Shown here one piece after another: positions 33,111 through 42,210 of a stretch of DNA of 64,000 nt. Origin of the DNA: Verrucomicrobiaceae bacterium UBA2429 (GTDB taxonomy: Bacteria > Verrucomicrobiota > Verrucomicrobiia > Verrucomicrobiales > Verrucomicrobiaceae). The stretch's first letter is position 1; the number at the start of each line of letters is the position of its first letter. The position numbers and the translations under genes are program-made. Where the stretch lies: positions 211,640 through 275,639 of the forward strand of contig DDQZ01000024.1 in NCBI GenBank assembly GCA_002343505.1. The letters run 5' to 3'. Under the pieces are notes generated by a model that was not told the DNA's origin, did not search any database, and saw nothing but the letters and a program-made list of their open reading frames with translations.

Positions 33111-36100
33111 ATGCCCTCCAAAGCCCACCCCCCGACCGCCCCCGGCACCTGTGCCGCGTGCGGCGCGGTGCTGCCGCCGGACGCGCCCCTGGGGCAGTGC
33201 CCGCGCTGCCTGCTGGGCTTTGCCAGCGGCCTGGGGCTGGTGGCGGGTGTCGAGACGCGGGATGAAGACCTGCTGCACGCCGGGCAGACACGGCTTTTCG
33301 CTGACTACGAGCTGCTGGAGGAGGTGGCGCGCGGCGGCATGGGCGTGGTCTTCCGCGCGCGTCACGCGGCCCTGGGGCGCGAGGTGGCGCTGAAAATGCT
33401 GGCCGCCGGGGAGCTGGCCACGCCGGAGGCGGTGCAGCGCTTCCGCACCGAGGCAAGCGCCGCCGCGCGCCTGGAGCATCCGCACATCGTGCCCGTCTTT
33501 GAAGTTGGCGAGCACGACCTGCGGCACTTTTTCACCATGCGCTTCGTGCCCGGCGGCAGGAATGTGGCCGACTGGGCGCGCACGCTGCCGCCGGAGGGCC
33601 GGGCGCGCGCCATCGCAGAGATGATGGCGCGCATCGCCCGCGCGGTGGACTACGCGCATGAGCGCGGCGTGCTGCACCGGGACCTGAAGCCCTCGAACAT
33701 CCTCGTGGACGCGCAGGACCAGCCGCAGATCACCGATTTTGGCCTGGCCAGGCTGATGCGGGAGGCGGACAGCGCCGTCACCCTCACCCGCCAGATCCTC
33801 GGCAGCCCCAGCTACATGGCCCCGGAGCAGGCGGAGGGCCGCCGCGCGGACGAGACCACCACCACCGATGTCCACGGCCTGGGCGCGGTGCTTTATGAGA
33901 TGCTCTCCGGCGCGCCGCCTTTTGTGGCGGACACACCCTTTGCCACGGTGAAAAAGGTCATCGAGCAACCGCCGCCGCGCCTGCCGGGCGTGCCGCGCGA
34001 CGTGGAGACGATCTGCCTGAAGTGCCTGGAGAAAGAACCCGCCCGCCGCTACCACAGCGCGCTGGATTTGGCGGAGGATCTGGAGCGTTTCTCGCGCGGG
34101 GAGCCGGTCCGGGCGCGCCCGGTGACGCTCCCGGAGATCATCTGGAGTTGGGCGCGTCGGAATCCCAAAGTGGCCACCCTGCTCTCCGCCATCGTCCTCG
34201 CCTTTGCAGCCGGTTTCAGCGGCGTCACCTGGCAGTGGCTGCGCGCGGAGGCGGCGCTGGAGCACCAGCGCTGGCTGGAAATCGTGCGCCAGGCGGATAG
34301 CGACGAGGCTCCGCGCGCCGTCGCCCGTCTCTCCAGCAAGCTCCGGCAAGACCCCGCCCACTGGCAGGCCGCCATGCTCGCCATGTCCATCGTCGAGCAG
34401 CAGTCCTTCCCCGTGCTGGCCGGCGCACCCGTCATCCCGGACACCGCGCTGAGCACGCCGCCCGTGCTTTCCGCCGATGGCGAATGGTTCGCCGCCGGGG
34501 CGGAGGACGGCACCCTGCGCGTGTGGGAAAGCGCCACGGGCCAGGCACGGGCACCTGTGAAGCTCGGGGCGCGGCCCGTCGCTTTGGCCGCAGGCACGGC
34601 GCGCCATGCCCTGGCGGTGGCGCTGGCAGATGGGCGGGTGATGGTGTTTGAGGAATCGCCAGGCTCGCAGGCATGGGGCACAGGCATCCTGCCTGTGCAG
34701 ACAGGCGGGACGCCTGTCCCCCATGCCAAGGAACTCCACTTCAGCGGCGCTGGTACCCACCTCCTGGCGCGCGGGGAAAAGGCCGCGCTGCTCTGGAATC
34801 TCGACCGGCCTCAAGACACGCCCACGAGCTACAGCCTCGGCGACGAGCCTCTGCTCGGCGCGGTCTTGTCCACGGATGGCAGCCGGCTGCTGCTCTGGAG
34901 CGCGCGTCAGGGCGTGGTGCTGGAGACGCGTGCGGCGGCGGAAGACTCACGTCTTCCTCTACGGGGTGTGCTTTGCTCCGTCACCGCCCGCGAACGATTC
35001 CGCAGCGGCCACCTCTCGGGGAATGGTGCGCGTTTCGCCCTTCAAGACGGTCCTTATTCCATCCGCGCCTGGGAAACCGCTGACGGGCGGGAACTCGCCG
35101 CTCTCGACAGCGGCGTCACCATTTGGAAAAGCGTGCTTTGCAACGCGGACAGTAGCCGCCTTGCAGCCATGGGTTCCGGTAACGACCTCTTCCTCCTCGA
35201 TCCCGCCTCCGGCCTGCTGGCCGCGCCACCTTTGCGCCACTTTTACAACCCCACCAGCATGGTTTTATCTGCTGATGCCACACGCCTCGCCTCCTTTGCT
35301 TACGACGGGCGCGCCCTCGTCTGGGACTTCGCCACCGGGCGCAAGGTCGTCGAGGCCGTCTGGCTTGACGCGCAGGATGGCGCCGCCCTCAGCCTCAGCC
35401 GTGATGGCTCCAGCCTGCTCGTTTTCCCCAAAACACTGCGCCACGGCACCCCGGCCATCGCCGTCTGGAGGGGCTCCGCCACCCGCCCGCCCCTCATCGG
35501 CCAAGTGCCCGGCGCGCGCGATTTTTATGCCACCCGCCTCAGCCCGGACGGCACCCTCGGCTGCCTCGGCCTCGGTCCGCAGCCGCGCACGCAGGTCTAT
35601 GAGATCGCCACAGGCCGTGTTCTGCTGGACCAGCCCACGCATGGCGATGTCTATGCCCACTTGTTTTCCCCGGATCAGACTCGCTACTACGCCCTCACCG
35701 CCAACGGCTGGCTGCACGGCTGGTCCCTGCAAGACGGCGCGGAACTCTGGCCGCCCGCCCAGCAGCCGGGAAAAATCCGCCCCGCCGCCATCTCGCCCGA
35801 TGGCAGCCACATCGTCGCCGGGCACAACGACGGCCATCTGCGCATCTACGACACCGCCACCGGACGCCAAGTCCGCGCCCTGGAGCACCCTGGAGAGATC
35901 AAAGTGGTGCGCTTCGCCCCGGACGGCAGCGGGCGTTTCTTTTCCGGCTCCACCGACCGTCTTGCCCATGTTTGGGACGTGGCCTCGGGAAAAAAACTCG
36001 CCACCTTGGAAGGCCACCGCTTCACCATCATCGCCGGCGGCTGGAGCCCCGACAGCCGCCTCATCGCCACCGCCTCCTACGACCAGACCGCCCGCCTTTG

Positions 36101-36683
36101 GGATGCCGCTACCGGGAAGCCCTTCGGAGCGCCCATGCCCCACCTCTCCTGGCTTTCCCATCTCGAGATCAGCCCCGATGGCAGACGCCTCGCCACCGCC
36201 TGCAGGGACGGCACTGCCCGTCTCTGGCACGTCCCTTCCGGCCAGCCTGCCAGCAATCCCCTCCCGCTCGCCAGCACCGCCCACACCGTGCGCTTCACTC
36301 AAGACAGCCGCGCCCTGCTAGTGCGAGACCACGCCGGCTTCCGCTTTTATGACGTGGAAAAAGCCGAGCCGCTCACCCGCCACTATGCGGTGCCGATGTC
36401 CAGCGGCCTCGGCATGGATGCTGAGACGTGGCGCGCCATCATGACGCCCGACGGCGGCGGCGTCTTCCTGGGCCACAGCATGAATGAAGGCCAATACTGG
36501 ACCGTGCCCCAGCCACGCGCGCCCGTGCCGTCCTGGTTCCCGGACTTCCTGGAAGCCCTCGCCGGAATGAGCGAGGCCACGCCCGACGAAGTCCGCCTCT
36601 CCCCCGCCCGCCAGGCTGCGGAGACCGTCCCGAACACCGGCGGCGGTCCCTTCGCCGAGTGGGCGCGTGAGGTGCTGCGGTAG
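33111..36683 (+). CDS. Ser/Thr protein kinase with WD40 repeats
   Basis: A 1,190-residue sensor kinase. It opens with a zinc ribbon (CAACG ... CPRC, about residues 13-33), then the kinase domain: GGMGVVFRARH loop, Lys in VALKML, HRDLKPSNIL catalytic loop, DFGLARL and APEQ. A membrane helix (about 352-372, VATLLSAIVLAFAAGFSGV) links to an extracytoplasmic region of WD40-like repeats (for example SPDGSHIVAGHNDGHLRIYD and LEGHRFTIIAGGWSPDS). It lies next to the ECF factor. An upstream GTG at 33084 is less likely. A 58-bp palindromic repeat (34670-34727) is read through in frame, encoding WGTGILPVQTGGTPVPH. Confidence 0.93.
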   Translation: MPSKAHPPTAPGTCAACGAVLPPDAPLGQCPRCLLGFASGLGLVAGVETRDEDLLHAGQTRLFADYELLEEVARGGMGVVFRARHAALGREVALKMLAAGELATPEAVQRFRTEASAAARLEHPHIVPVFEVGEHDLRHFFTMRFVPGGRNVADWARTLPPEGRARAIAEMMARIARAVDYAHERGVLHRDLKPSNILVDAQDQPQITDFGLARLMREADSAVTLTRQILGSPSYMAPEQAEGRRADETTTTDVHGLGAVLYEMLSGAPPFVADTPFATVKKVIEQPPPRLPGVPRDVETICLKCLEKEPARRYHSALDLAEDLERFSRGEPVRARPVTLPEIIWSWARRNPKVATLLSAIVLAFAAGFSGVTWQWLRAEAALEHQRWLEIVRQADSDEAPRAVARLSSKLRQDPAHWQAAMLAMSIVEQQSFPVLAGAPVIPDTALSTPPVLSADGEWFAAGAEDGTLRVWESATGQARAPVKLGARPVALAAGTARHALAVALADGRVMVFEESPGSQAWGTGILPVQTGGTPVPHAKELHFSGAGTHLLARGEKAALLWNLDRPQDTPTSYSLGDEPLLGAVLSTDGSRLLLWSARQGVVLETRAAAEDSRLPLRGVLCSVTARERFRSGHLSGNGARFALQDGPYSIRAWETADGRELAALDSGVTIWKSVLCNADSSRLAAMGSGNDLFLLDPASGLLAAPPLRHFYNPTSMVLSADATRLASFAYDGRALVWDFATGRKVVEAVWLDAQDGAALSLSRDGSSLLVFPKTLRHGTPAIAVWRGSATRPPLIGQVPGARDFYATRLSPDGTLGCLGLGPQPRTQVYEIATGRVLLDQPTHGDVYAHLFSPDQTRYYALTANGWLHGWSLQDGAELWPPAQQPGKIRPAAISPDGSHIVAGHNDGHLRIYDTATGRQVRALEHPGEIKVVRFAPDGSGRFFSGSTDRLAHVWDVASGKKLATLEGHRFTIIAGGWSPDSRLIATASYDQTARLWDAATGKPFGAPMPHLSWLSHLEISPDGRRLATACRDGTARLWHVPSGQPASNPLPLASTAHTVRFTQDSRALLVRDHAGFRFYDVEKAEPLTRHYAVPMSSGLGMDAETWRAIMTPDGGGVFLGHSMNEGQYWTVPQPRAPVPSWFPDFLEALAGMSEATPDEVRLSPARQAAETVPNTGGGPFAEWAREVLR
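34670..34727 (+). repeat. Palindromic repeat inserted in-frame in kinase gene
   Basis: A 58-bp element with three stems: outer GGCATGGGG/CCCCATGCC (9 bp) and two inner hairpins CACAGGC-GCCTGTG and ACAGGCG-CGCCTGT (7 bp each), giving a cloverleaf-like fold. It adds the peptide AWGTGILPVQTGGTPVPHA to the WD40 part of the kinase without breaking the frame. From memory, the GILPVQTGGTPV peptide recurs in unrelated verrucomicrobial proteins, which points to a mobile palindromic repeat; no other copy is in this window. Confidence 0.7.
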
Positions 36684-36690
36684 ATCCCGT

Positions 36691-36830
36691 GAACTGCGGC
36701 AGCCCGCTGCCGCTGTCGCCCCGTGGCAGCCTGCTGCCGGGAGTGCGCCTGCCTCGCAGAAAACACCCCTCCCCGCCAGCGACGCCCAGCAGGCTGGCCT
36801 CTCCACAGCGGCAGCAGGCTGCCGCACTCC
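36691..36830. repeat. MITE-like repeat with 24-bp terminal inverted repeats, copy A
   Basis: The ends GAACTGCGGCAGCCCGCTGC (36691-) and GCAGCAGGCTGCCGCACTCC (to 36830) are inverted copies with a few mismatches, with further internal GC-rich hairpins. It lies in the gap between the kinase and the beta-helix gene. A cleaner copy is at 59810-59953. It codes for no protein. Confidence 0.7.
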
Positions 36831-36920
36831 ACAGCTTTGCCTCCCCCCGAAAAAAATTCAAAAAACCCGGTAAAGAACCCGCCCGGACCGGTGAGGAACC
36901 CTGCGGACACCCTTCATCCC

Positions 36921-39900
36921 ATGGCATTTCCTCCTTCCTTCAACCTTCTCCCCCACCTGTCATGCTTGGCATTTTTGGCCTTTCTCGGCCCCACCGCCAG
37001 GGCTCAGGAACCGGCTTCCCTCATCGTCACCACCACCGCGGATGTCGTGGACGACACCGACGGCCAGACCAGCCTGCGGGAGGCCATTTCCCACGCCGCC
37101 TCCCTCTCCGGCCCGCAGACCATCACCTTCTCCGACGGCACGGGTGGGACGGTGAACTTCCACGACGGCACCGCGCGCACCATCACGCTTGATGGCGCCC
37201 AGCTCGAAGTCGTCAGCCATGTCACGATCACGGGACCGGGGGCGGACCGGCTCACGATCAGCGGCGACGATCGCAGCCGAATCCTCAACAACGACACCGC
37301 CTCCCTGACCGCCTCGGGGCTGACGCTGGCCAACGGGAATGGCAACAATCACTCGGCCGGTGCCATTTATTCCAGCAAGCCGCTCAAGCTCACGGATTGC
37401 CGCCTGACAGCGAACCAGGTCTCAAGAACACTCAATGGATGCGCCCTCTCCCAATGGAGGGCGCCCCTTGAGCTGACTCGCTGCACCTTTTCTCAGAACG
37501 GCGGCAATGCCGTCGGCGGGGCCATCTTTGCCGTGACCGCCGCCTTCGAGATCACGGATTGCGTCTTTGCGGAAAATGTGACGACGCACGGTGGAGGCGC
37601 GATCTGTTTTACAAGTGACTCGACCGGGACCATCCGTGGCACCACCTTCAACGACAACGAGAGCGGCCAAAGCGGCGGTGCGCTTTTGCTCCAGGACCCT
37701 TTCGTCCGGCTGCAGAATTGCACGTTCACTGGAAATCATGCCGCCACGGAAGGTGGAGGCGCGATCTATGCCTTTGGATTTGTGGCAGTTTCGGAAGTGT
37801 CGGTGACAAACTGCACGATCGCTGACAACTCCTCCATCGCGGGCGGAGGCATCTACCTGAGGAATATTGGCAGACCGGTGACGCTATCCCTGGCAAACAC
37901 GATCCTGTCCGGCAACATTGGAGGCAGCCTGGAACAAAGGCCGGACACAACACTACTTTCCCTCGGCCACAACCTCAGCAGCGACGGTGCCAGTGGCCTC
38001 CTCACCGCCACCGGCGACCTCGTCAACACCGACCCCCTGCTCGGCCCGCTCCAGGACAACGGCGGCCCCACCCCCACGATGGCCCTCCTACCCGGCAGCC
38101 CCGCCATTGACGCGGGCGATCCAGACTTCGACCCGGACGCCTTCGACCCTGCATTGAACACCGACCAGCGCGGCGCGGGCTTCCCGCGCGTGGTCAAAGC
38201 GGTGGCCGCCGTTGGCGGTGCGCGCATTGACATCGGCGCGTTCGAGGTGCAGCAGGCGGTGGCGCCCGAAATCGCCGTCTTCAATGGCGTGGGCACCGCG
38301 CCAGGGGATGAGCGCGCGGACAACACGGGCACGGCGGCTTTCGATGATCAAACGGTGAACACCACCAGCACGGCGCGCACCTTCACCATTCAAAACACCG
38401 GCACCGACGTGCTCGCGCTCGGCACGCTGGCGCTGGCGGGGGATGGCGCGGCGCATTTCACGCTCACCCAGCCTGCGGACGCGGAGCTGCAGCCTGCGGA
38501 GACGGTGACTTTCACGGTGGCCTTTGCCCCATTGAGCGACGGTGTGAAGACGGCGCGCGTGGAGATCCCCAGCAATGACGCGGGCACAGCGCTCTTCCGC
38601 ATCCCGCTCAGCGGCACGGGTGTGGTCGGCGGGCCTGCGACGGCGCCTGTGGATGTGGCGGTCTCGGGCCGCTTCATGCTGCCGGCGCAGGGCCTGGCTG
38701 GCGGCGGCAGGCTGTACCGGCCGCTCTCGGGGGTGATCAATGACGCGGGCCGCGTGGCTCTGCGCGTCTTGGGCCAGACCGGCACGGGCGGCATCACCAG
38801 CGGCAGTGACAGCCTGCTGCTCAGCGATGCCAGCGGCAGCATGACCGTGGTGGCGCGTGAGGGCGCCGTGGTGCGGGTCAGCCCGTGGCAGACGCTGACC
38901 GGCGGCTTTGCCGGGCTGCTGCTCACTGACGCGGGCCGGGTGGTCTTTCAGGATAAAATCCGCGGCGCGCCCGCCGCCTCGGACATGGGCTACTTTTCCT
39001 CGCCGGACGGCCTGGCACTGGAGCTGGACAGCCGCGAGGGGGATGCCGCGCCGGGCGGCGGCACCTTCATCACCCACACCGGCGCGCCGGCGGCGGATGC
39101 CCAGGGGCGCGTGTACTTCCGCGGCCAGGTGAGCGGGCTGCCCGCCGCCCTGGACACGGGCGTGTGGATGCGCCACGGCGGCGCGCTGACCCGCCTCTTC
39201 GCCGAAGGGCAGGATGCGGCCTCCCTCACGGGTGATCCCGCCTGGGCCGGGCAAATGGGCGCTTTCCTCGCCGCCGGCGGTGACGGCGCGGCCTTCGCCC
39301 TGGACCTGCAAAACAACCCCGCTGTGAAGACCCAGCGCACCGACGCCGCGCGCAATGCCGCCGTCATCTCCGTGGACTCCGCCGCCAACGCCGCCCTCGT
39401 GGCGCGCAAGGGCGGCGGCGTGCCCGGCGTGAGCGGCGCGCAGATTTACCGCTTCGACGGCCTGGCCCGCTCCAGCACCGGCGCGCACGCCCTGCGCGTG
39501 GCGCTGCGCCCCGCCCCGCTCACGAGCGATGAGGCGCTGCTCTTTGAAAAAGCCGGCTCCCTCCAGCTCGTGGCGCTGGAGGGCGTGACAGTGGTCACCG
39601 GCTCCGTGACGGTGGCGAAGTTCGGCCACTTCCATGTGACTGCGGCGGATGAGGTGGTCTTCCTCGCCACCCTCAAAGGCGGCGGCGTCAGCGCCGCCAA
39701 TGACGGCGCGCTCTGCCGCTGGACGGAGGCGGGCGGCATCGAGCTGCTGGCGCGCGAGGGCGCGCCCGCTCCGGGCATGGGGGCAAATTATGCCGTGCTC
39801 CAGGCCGTGTCCGTCAGCCCCGGCGGCGCCGTGCTGCTCCAGACCACGCTCAGCGGCGGCCGCGCGGGTCTGCTGCGAGATACCGGCACAGGAATGGAAA

Positions 39901-40094
39901 AGGTCACCGCCACCGGCGACTCCATCCTCGTGGACGGCGCCCCGCGCACCATCCTGGCGCTGAGCATCCACCGCGACGGCGTGAACCCAGGCGGCGGCGG
40001 CGGCGGCATGGGCGCCGCCATCAATGACGCCGGCGCCGCGCTCTCCATCCTCTCCCTCGGCGACGGCGTGCACGCGGCGCGCGTGTGGCCGTGA
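36921..40094 (+). CDS. Exported beta-helix protein with choice-of-anchor D-like domain
   Basis: A 1,057-residue secreted protein: signal peptide ending in PTARAQ (about residue 29), then a right-handed parallel beta-helix typical of polymorphic/CSLREA-type surface proteins (TADVVDDTDGQTSLREAI at the start, repeated GGAI and NCTF/NCTI turns). Residues about 450-580 form an Ig-like domain of the choice-of-anchor D type (RTFTIQNTGTDVLALGTL, GTALFRIPLSGTG). The last 480 residues are made of repeated beta units that resemble a propeller (VVAREGAVVR and LVALEGVTVV). No C-terminal sorting motif is obvious. The start at 36921 is chosen because it opens the signal peptide. Confidence 0.8.
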   Translation: MAFPPSFNLLPHLSCLAFLAFLGPTARAQEPASLIVTTTADVVDDTDGQTSLREAISHAASLSGPQTITFSDGTGGTVNFHDGTARTITLDGAQLEVVSHVTITGPGADRLTISGDDRSRILNNDTASLTASGLTLANGNGNNHSAGAIYSSKPLKLTDCRLTANQVSRTLNGCALSQWRAPLELTRCTFSQNGGNAVGGAIFAVTAAFEITDCVFAENVTTHGGGAICFTSDSTGTIRGTTFNDNESGQSGGALLLQDPFVRLQNCTFTGNHAATEGGGAIYAFGFVAVSEVSVTNCTIADNSSIAGGGIYLRNIGRPVTLSLANTILSGNIGGSLEQRPDTTLLSLGHNLSSDGASGLLTATGDLVNTDPLLGPLQDNGGPTPTMALLPGSPAIDAGDPDFDPDAFDPALNTDQRGAGFPRVVKAVAAVGGARIDIGAFEVQQAVAPEIAVFNGVGTAPGDERADNTGTAAFDDQTVNTTSTARTFTIQNTGTDVLALGTLALAGDGAAHFTLTQPADAELQPAETVTFTVAFAPLSDGVKTARVEIPSNDAGTALFRIPLSGTGVVGGPATAPVDVAVSGRFMLPAQGLAGGGRLYRPLSGVINDAGRVALRVLGQTGTGGITSGSDSLLLSDASGSMTVVAREGAVVRVSPWQTLTGGFAGLLLTDAGRVVFQDKIRGAPAASDMGYFSSPDGLALELDSREGDAAPGGGTFITHTGAPAADAQGRVYFRGQVSGLPAALDTGVWMRHGGALTRLFAEGQDAASLTGDPAWAGQMGAFLAAGGDGAAFALDLQNNPAVKTQRTDAARNAAVISVDSAANAALVARKGGGVPGVSGAQIYRFDGLARSSTGAHALRVALRPAPLTSDEALLFEKAGSLQLVALEGVTVVTGSVTVAKFGHFHVTAADEVVFLATLKGGGVSAANDGALCRWTEAGGIELLAREGAPAPGMGANYAVLQAVSVSPGGAVLLQTTLSGGRAGLLRDTGTGMEKVTATGDSILVDGAPRTILALSIHRDGVNPGGGGGGMGAAINDAGAALSILSLGDGVHAARVWP

Positions 40095-40160
40095 CCGCCG
40101 GCGCGCGCGGGGCGCGATTCGAAGGCGGCGCGCGCGTTTGCCCCCGCCGCGGCGCGCGGC

Positions 40161-41273
40161 TCACTCCCACACGATGAGGCTGCGCGCCACCTCGCCGCGC
40201 TCCAGCGCCTCGTAGGCCTCGTTGATCTGCTCCAGCCGCCAGGTGCGGGTGAGCAGCTCGTCGAGCTGCAGCGCGCCGCTCTCGTGCAGGCGCATGAGGT
40301 TCACCACGTCTATGCGCGGGCGCGTGCTGCCGTAGAGCGTGCCGCGCAGCGTCTTCTCCGCATAGACGAGCTGGTTCACATTGATGGCCGCGCGCGCGTC
40401 GGCGCGGCAGATGCCGGAGACCACGCAGGTGCCTCCTTTTTTCAGGCTGTCATACGCCTGCTCGATGGCGCGCGGCTGGCCGATGGCCTCAAACGCGTAG
40501 TCCACGCCGCGCCCGCCGGTGAGGTCTTTCACGGCCTGCACCGCGTCGCACTCCGCGGCGTTGATGAAATGCGCGGCGCCCATGCGGCGCGCGTGCGCCT
40601 CTTTTCCAGGATGCGCGTCCACCGCGATGACCGGCCCGGCGCTGACCATGCGCGCGCCCTGGATGATGTTCAGCCCGATGCCGCCGCAGCCGAACACCGC
40701 CACGCTGCTGCCCGGCGGCACTTTGGCGGCATGAGTCACCGCGCCCACGCCGGTGATGACGCCGCAACTGATGAGCGCCGCCTTCCAAAGCGGAAAAGCC
40801 GGATCAATGCGCACCACCGCCGCCTCCGGCATCGTCGAGAGCGAGCTGAAGGTGGACACGCCCGCGTAATGCCGGATGCTCCGCCCGCCCGCGCTGCGGA
40901 AGCGCGTGTTGCCGTCGGGCATCAGCCCCGTGAAGCGCATGGCGGTCCCCATGTCGCACAAAGCCGGGCGGCCTTTGAGGCAGAAATCACAGCGCCCGCA
41001 CGAGGCGCGCCAGATGGGCACCACATGGTCCCCCGGCGCCACCGAGGTGACACCCGGCCCCACCTCCTCCACCACGCCCGCGCCCTCGTGGCCGAGGATG
41101 ATGGGCACGGGCATGGGCAGGTCTCCCTTCATCACATGCAGGTCGCTGTGGCAGACGCCCGCCGCCTTCATCCGCACCATCACCTCCCCCGCCTGCGGCG
41201 GCAGCACCTCCACCTCCTCGATGACCATGGGCTGGGCGGACTCATACAGGACGGCGGCGGGTGCGGTGGGCAT
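40161..41273 (-). CDS. Zinc-dependent alcohol dehydrogenase
   Basis: A 370-residue medium-chain dehydrogenase of the class III-like type. Catalytic zinc residues are Cys in GVCHSDLH and His in LGHEGAG; the structural zinc site CGRCDFCLKGRPALC (about 92-106) is complete. The Rossmann motif reads SVAVFGCGGIGLNIIQGA. It oxidises alcohols with NAD, or reduces the aldehydes. One segment (about residues 140-152, FSSLSTMPEAAVV) departs from the usual FAEYSVVPE pattern and coincides with a 36-bp sequence also found at 32145-32180. The gene stands alone between the beta-helix gene (convergent) and a long non-coding stretch. Confidence 0.92.
   Translation of the reverse strand: MPTAPAAVLYESAQPMVIEEVEVLPPQAGEVMVRMKAAGVCHSDLHVMKGDLPMPVPIILGHEGAGVVEEVGPGVTSVAPGDHVVPIWRASCGRCDFCLKGRPALCDMGTAMRFTGLMPDGNTRFRSAGGRSIRHYAGVSTFSSLSTMPEAAVVRIDPAFPLWKAALISCGVITGVGAVTHAAKVPPGSSVAVFGCGGIGLNIIQGARMVSAGPVIAVDAHPGKEAHARRMGAAHFINAAECDAVQAVKDLTGGRGVDYAFEAIGQPRAIEQAYDSLKKGGTCVVSGICRADARAAINVNQLVYAEKTLRGTLYGSTRPRIDVVNLMRLHESGALQLDELLTRTWRLEQINEAYEALERGEVARSLIVWE
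40819..40854. repeat. 36-bp segment shared with intergenic 32145-32180
   Basis: Lies within the alcohol dehydrogenase coding sequence and is 34/36 identical to the intergenic copy. It encodes the part of the enzyme that differs from the family pattern, so it may be an in-frame repeat insertion or replacement. Confidence 0.5.
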
Positions 41274-42210
41274 GGCGTGCGGCGGGGTGGATCAAAAAAA
41301 CCGCCCCAGACTCCCCGCGCGCCCCGCCTCCCGCAACCGGAAACCGCGCCCGGCGCGCATGGTTTGCGCCGGAGCGTGTTGAAACTGGACATGTGCCGCA
41401 TTGGGACAACGCGCCTGCCCTGCGGCGGGACGGGGAAAGGATGCCCATCCGGGAAGGAGCTGTCCGCAGCGTGCTCGCCGCCCCGTCAAAGACCTGGTGA
41501 ACCTTTCAAAATGGCTGCCAGCTATAGCGCAGTCGCTTTTTGTCATAATGCACTGGCTTTGAATGCCAATGCAGCAGCTTTTTGCATGGCTGCAACGGTT
41601 GCAGCCAGCCAAAAAGCGGCTGCATCTCATCAAAAAGCGCCTGCAACCTATAAAAAAGCGCCAGCATAAATGCAAAAAGCTGGCGCAGACTGGCTCATAG
41701 CGGCAGCAAAAACATCCAAAGTGCCTTCAGAGGCATTCATAGCGGCTGCAGGCCAGCTTTTAGCAGGTGCATGGCTGATCAGAGCTGAGGATTGATGTCA
41801 ATCAGCGCTCAGAGCGCAAGCCGCAGCCCGCTCAAGGGCCTGGGGATTTCTTGGTGGCGACTCTGCCGCTGAGGCAGGTCTTCCAGGCGCACCGGCCAGT
41901 GCGCAAGGCTGGCATTTTGCGCCGCGATTCCGGGCTGATGCCCTGCTTGAGGCACAGCAGATGACTGTAACGCCATTGTCAAGACACACCGGATTAGATC
42001 AAGGTCTTAGGCGTAGGATTTTCCGGGGGAAAAATGCGTTCTGCGGCAGATTTTTCTCGACGGAAATAAAAAATCGAATATTCCGCGATTTATGCCGGAA
42101 TCTTCCTCCAGTGCGCGTTGCGTGCGAAGCCTTGCAAAACAGGCTGACGGGGATGTTTTCACCCCGCATGGGCATCCGGCGCGCCAAACAACCGCCAACC
42201 CGACCAGGCC
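41274..42210. other. Long non-coding region with tandem repeats
   Basis: About 0.94 kb without a gene I can support. The first 240 bp are very GC-rich. At 41511-41669 an Ala-rich 52-codon frame (start MAASYSAVAFCHNALAL) overlaps 21-bp tandem repeats (41611-41694) and a 19-bp palindrome GGCTGCAACGGTTGCAGCC (41588-41606). From about 41980 the DNA becomes AT-richer, with a run of A/T near 42060-42090 that may hold a promoter for the next gene. No RNA gene was recognised. Confidence 0.6.
41611..41694 (+). repeat. 21-bp imperfect tandem repeat, four units
   Basis: Four units begin with AAAAAGC at 41611, 41632, 41653 and 41674, exactly 21 bp apart, continuing as GGCTGCATC, GCCTGCAAC, GCCAGCATA and TGGCGCAGA. 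In the plus-strand frame they spell KAAASHQ-KAPATYK-KAPA then stop. The repeat may be a degenerate minisatellite or a tiny basic gene. Confidence 0.6.

Noticed and set aside
32952..34814. 620-codon minus-strand frame across the sigma/kinase boundary
   Set aside because: It runs antisense to two recognisable genes and shows no domain.
38088..40073. 661-codon minus-strand frame opposite the beta-helix gene
   Set aside because: Antisense shadow; Ala/Arg/His-rich with no motif.
41511..41669. 52-residue Ala-rich protein
   Set aside because: It consists largely of the tandem repeat, has no ribosome binding site and no recognisable family; kept only as a repeat feature.
41611..41694. Possible CRISPR or attachment-site repeats
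   Set aside because: Units are directly adjacent, imperfect and only 21 bp long, with no cas gene or integrase nearby.
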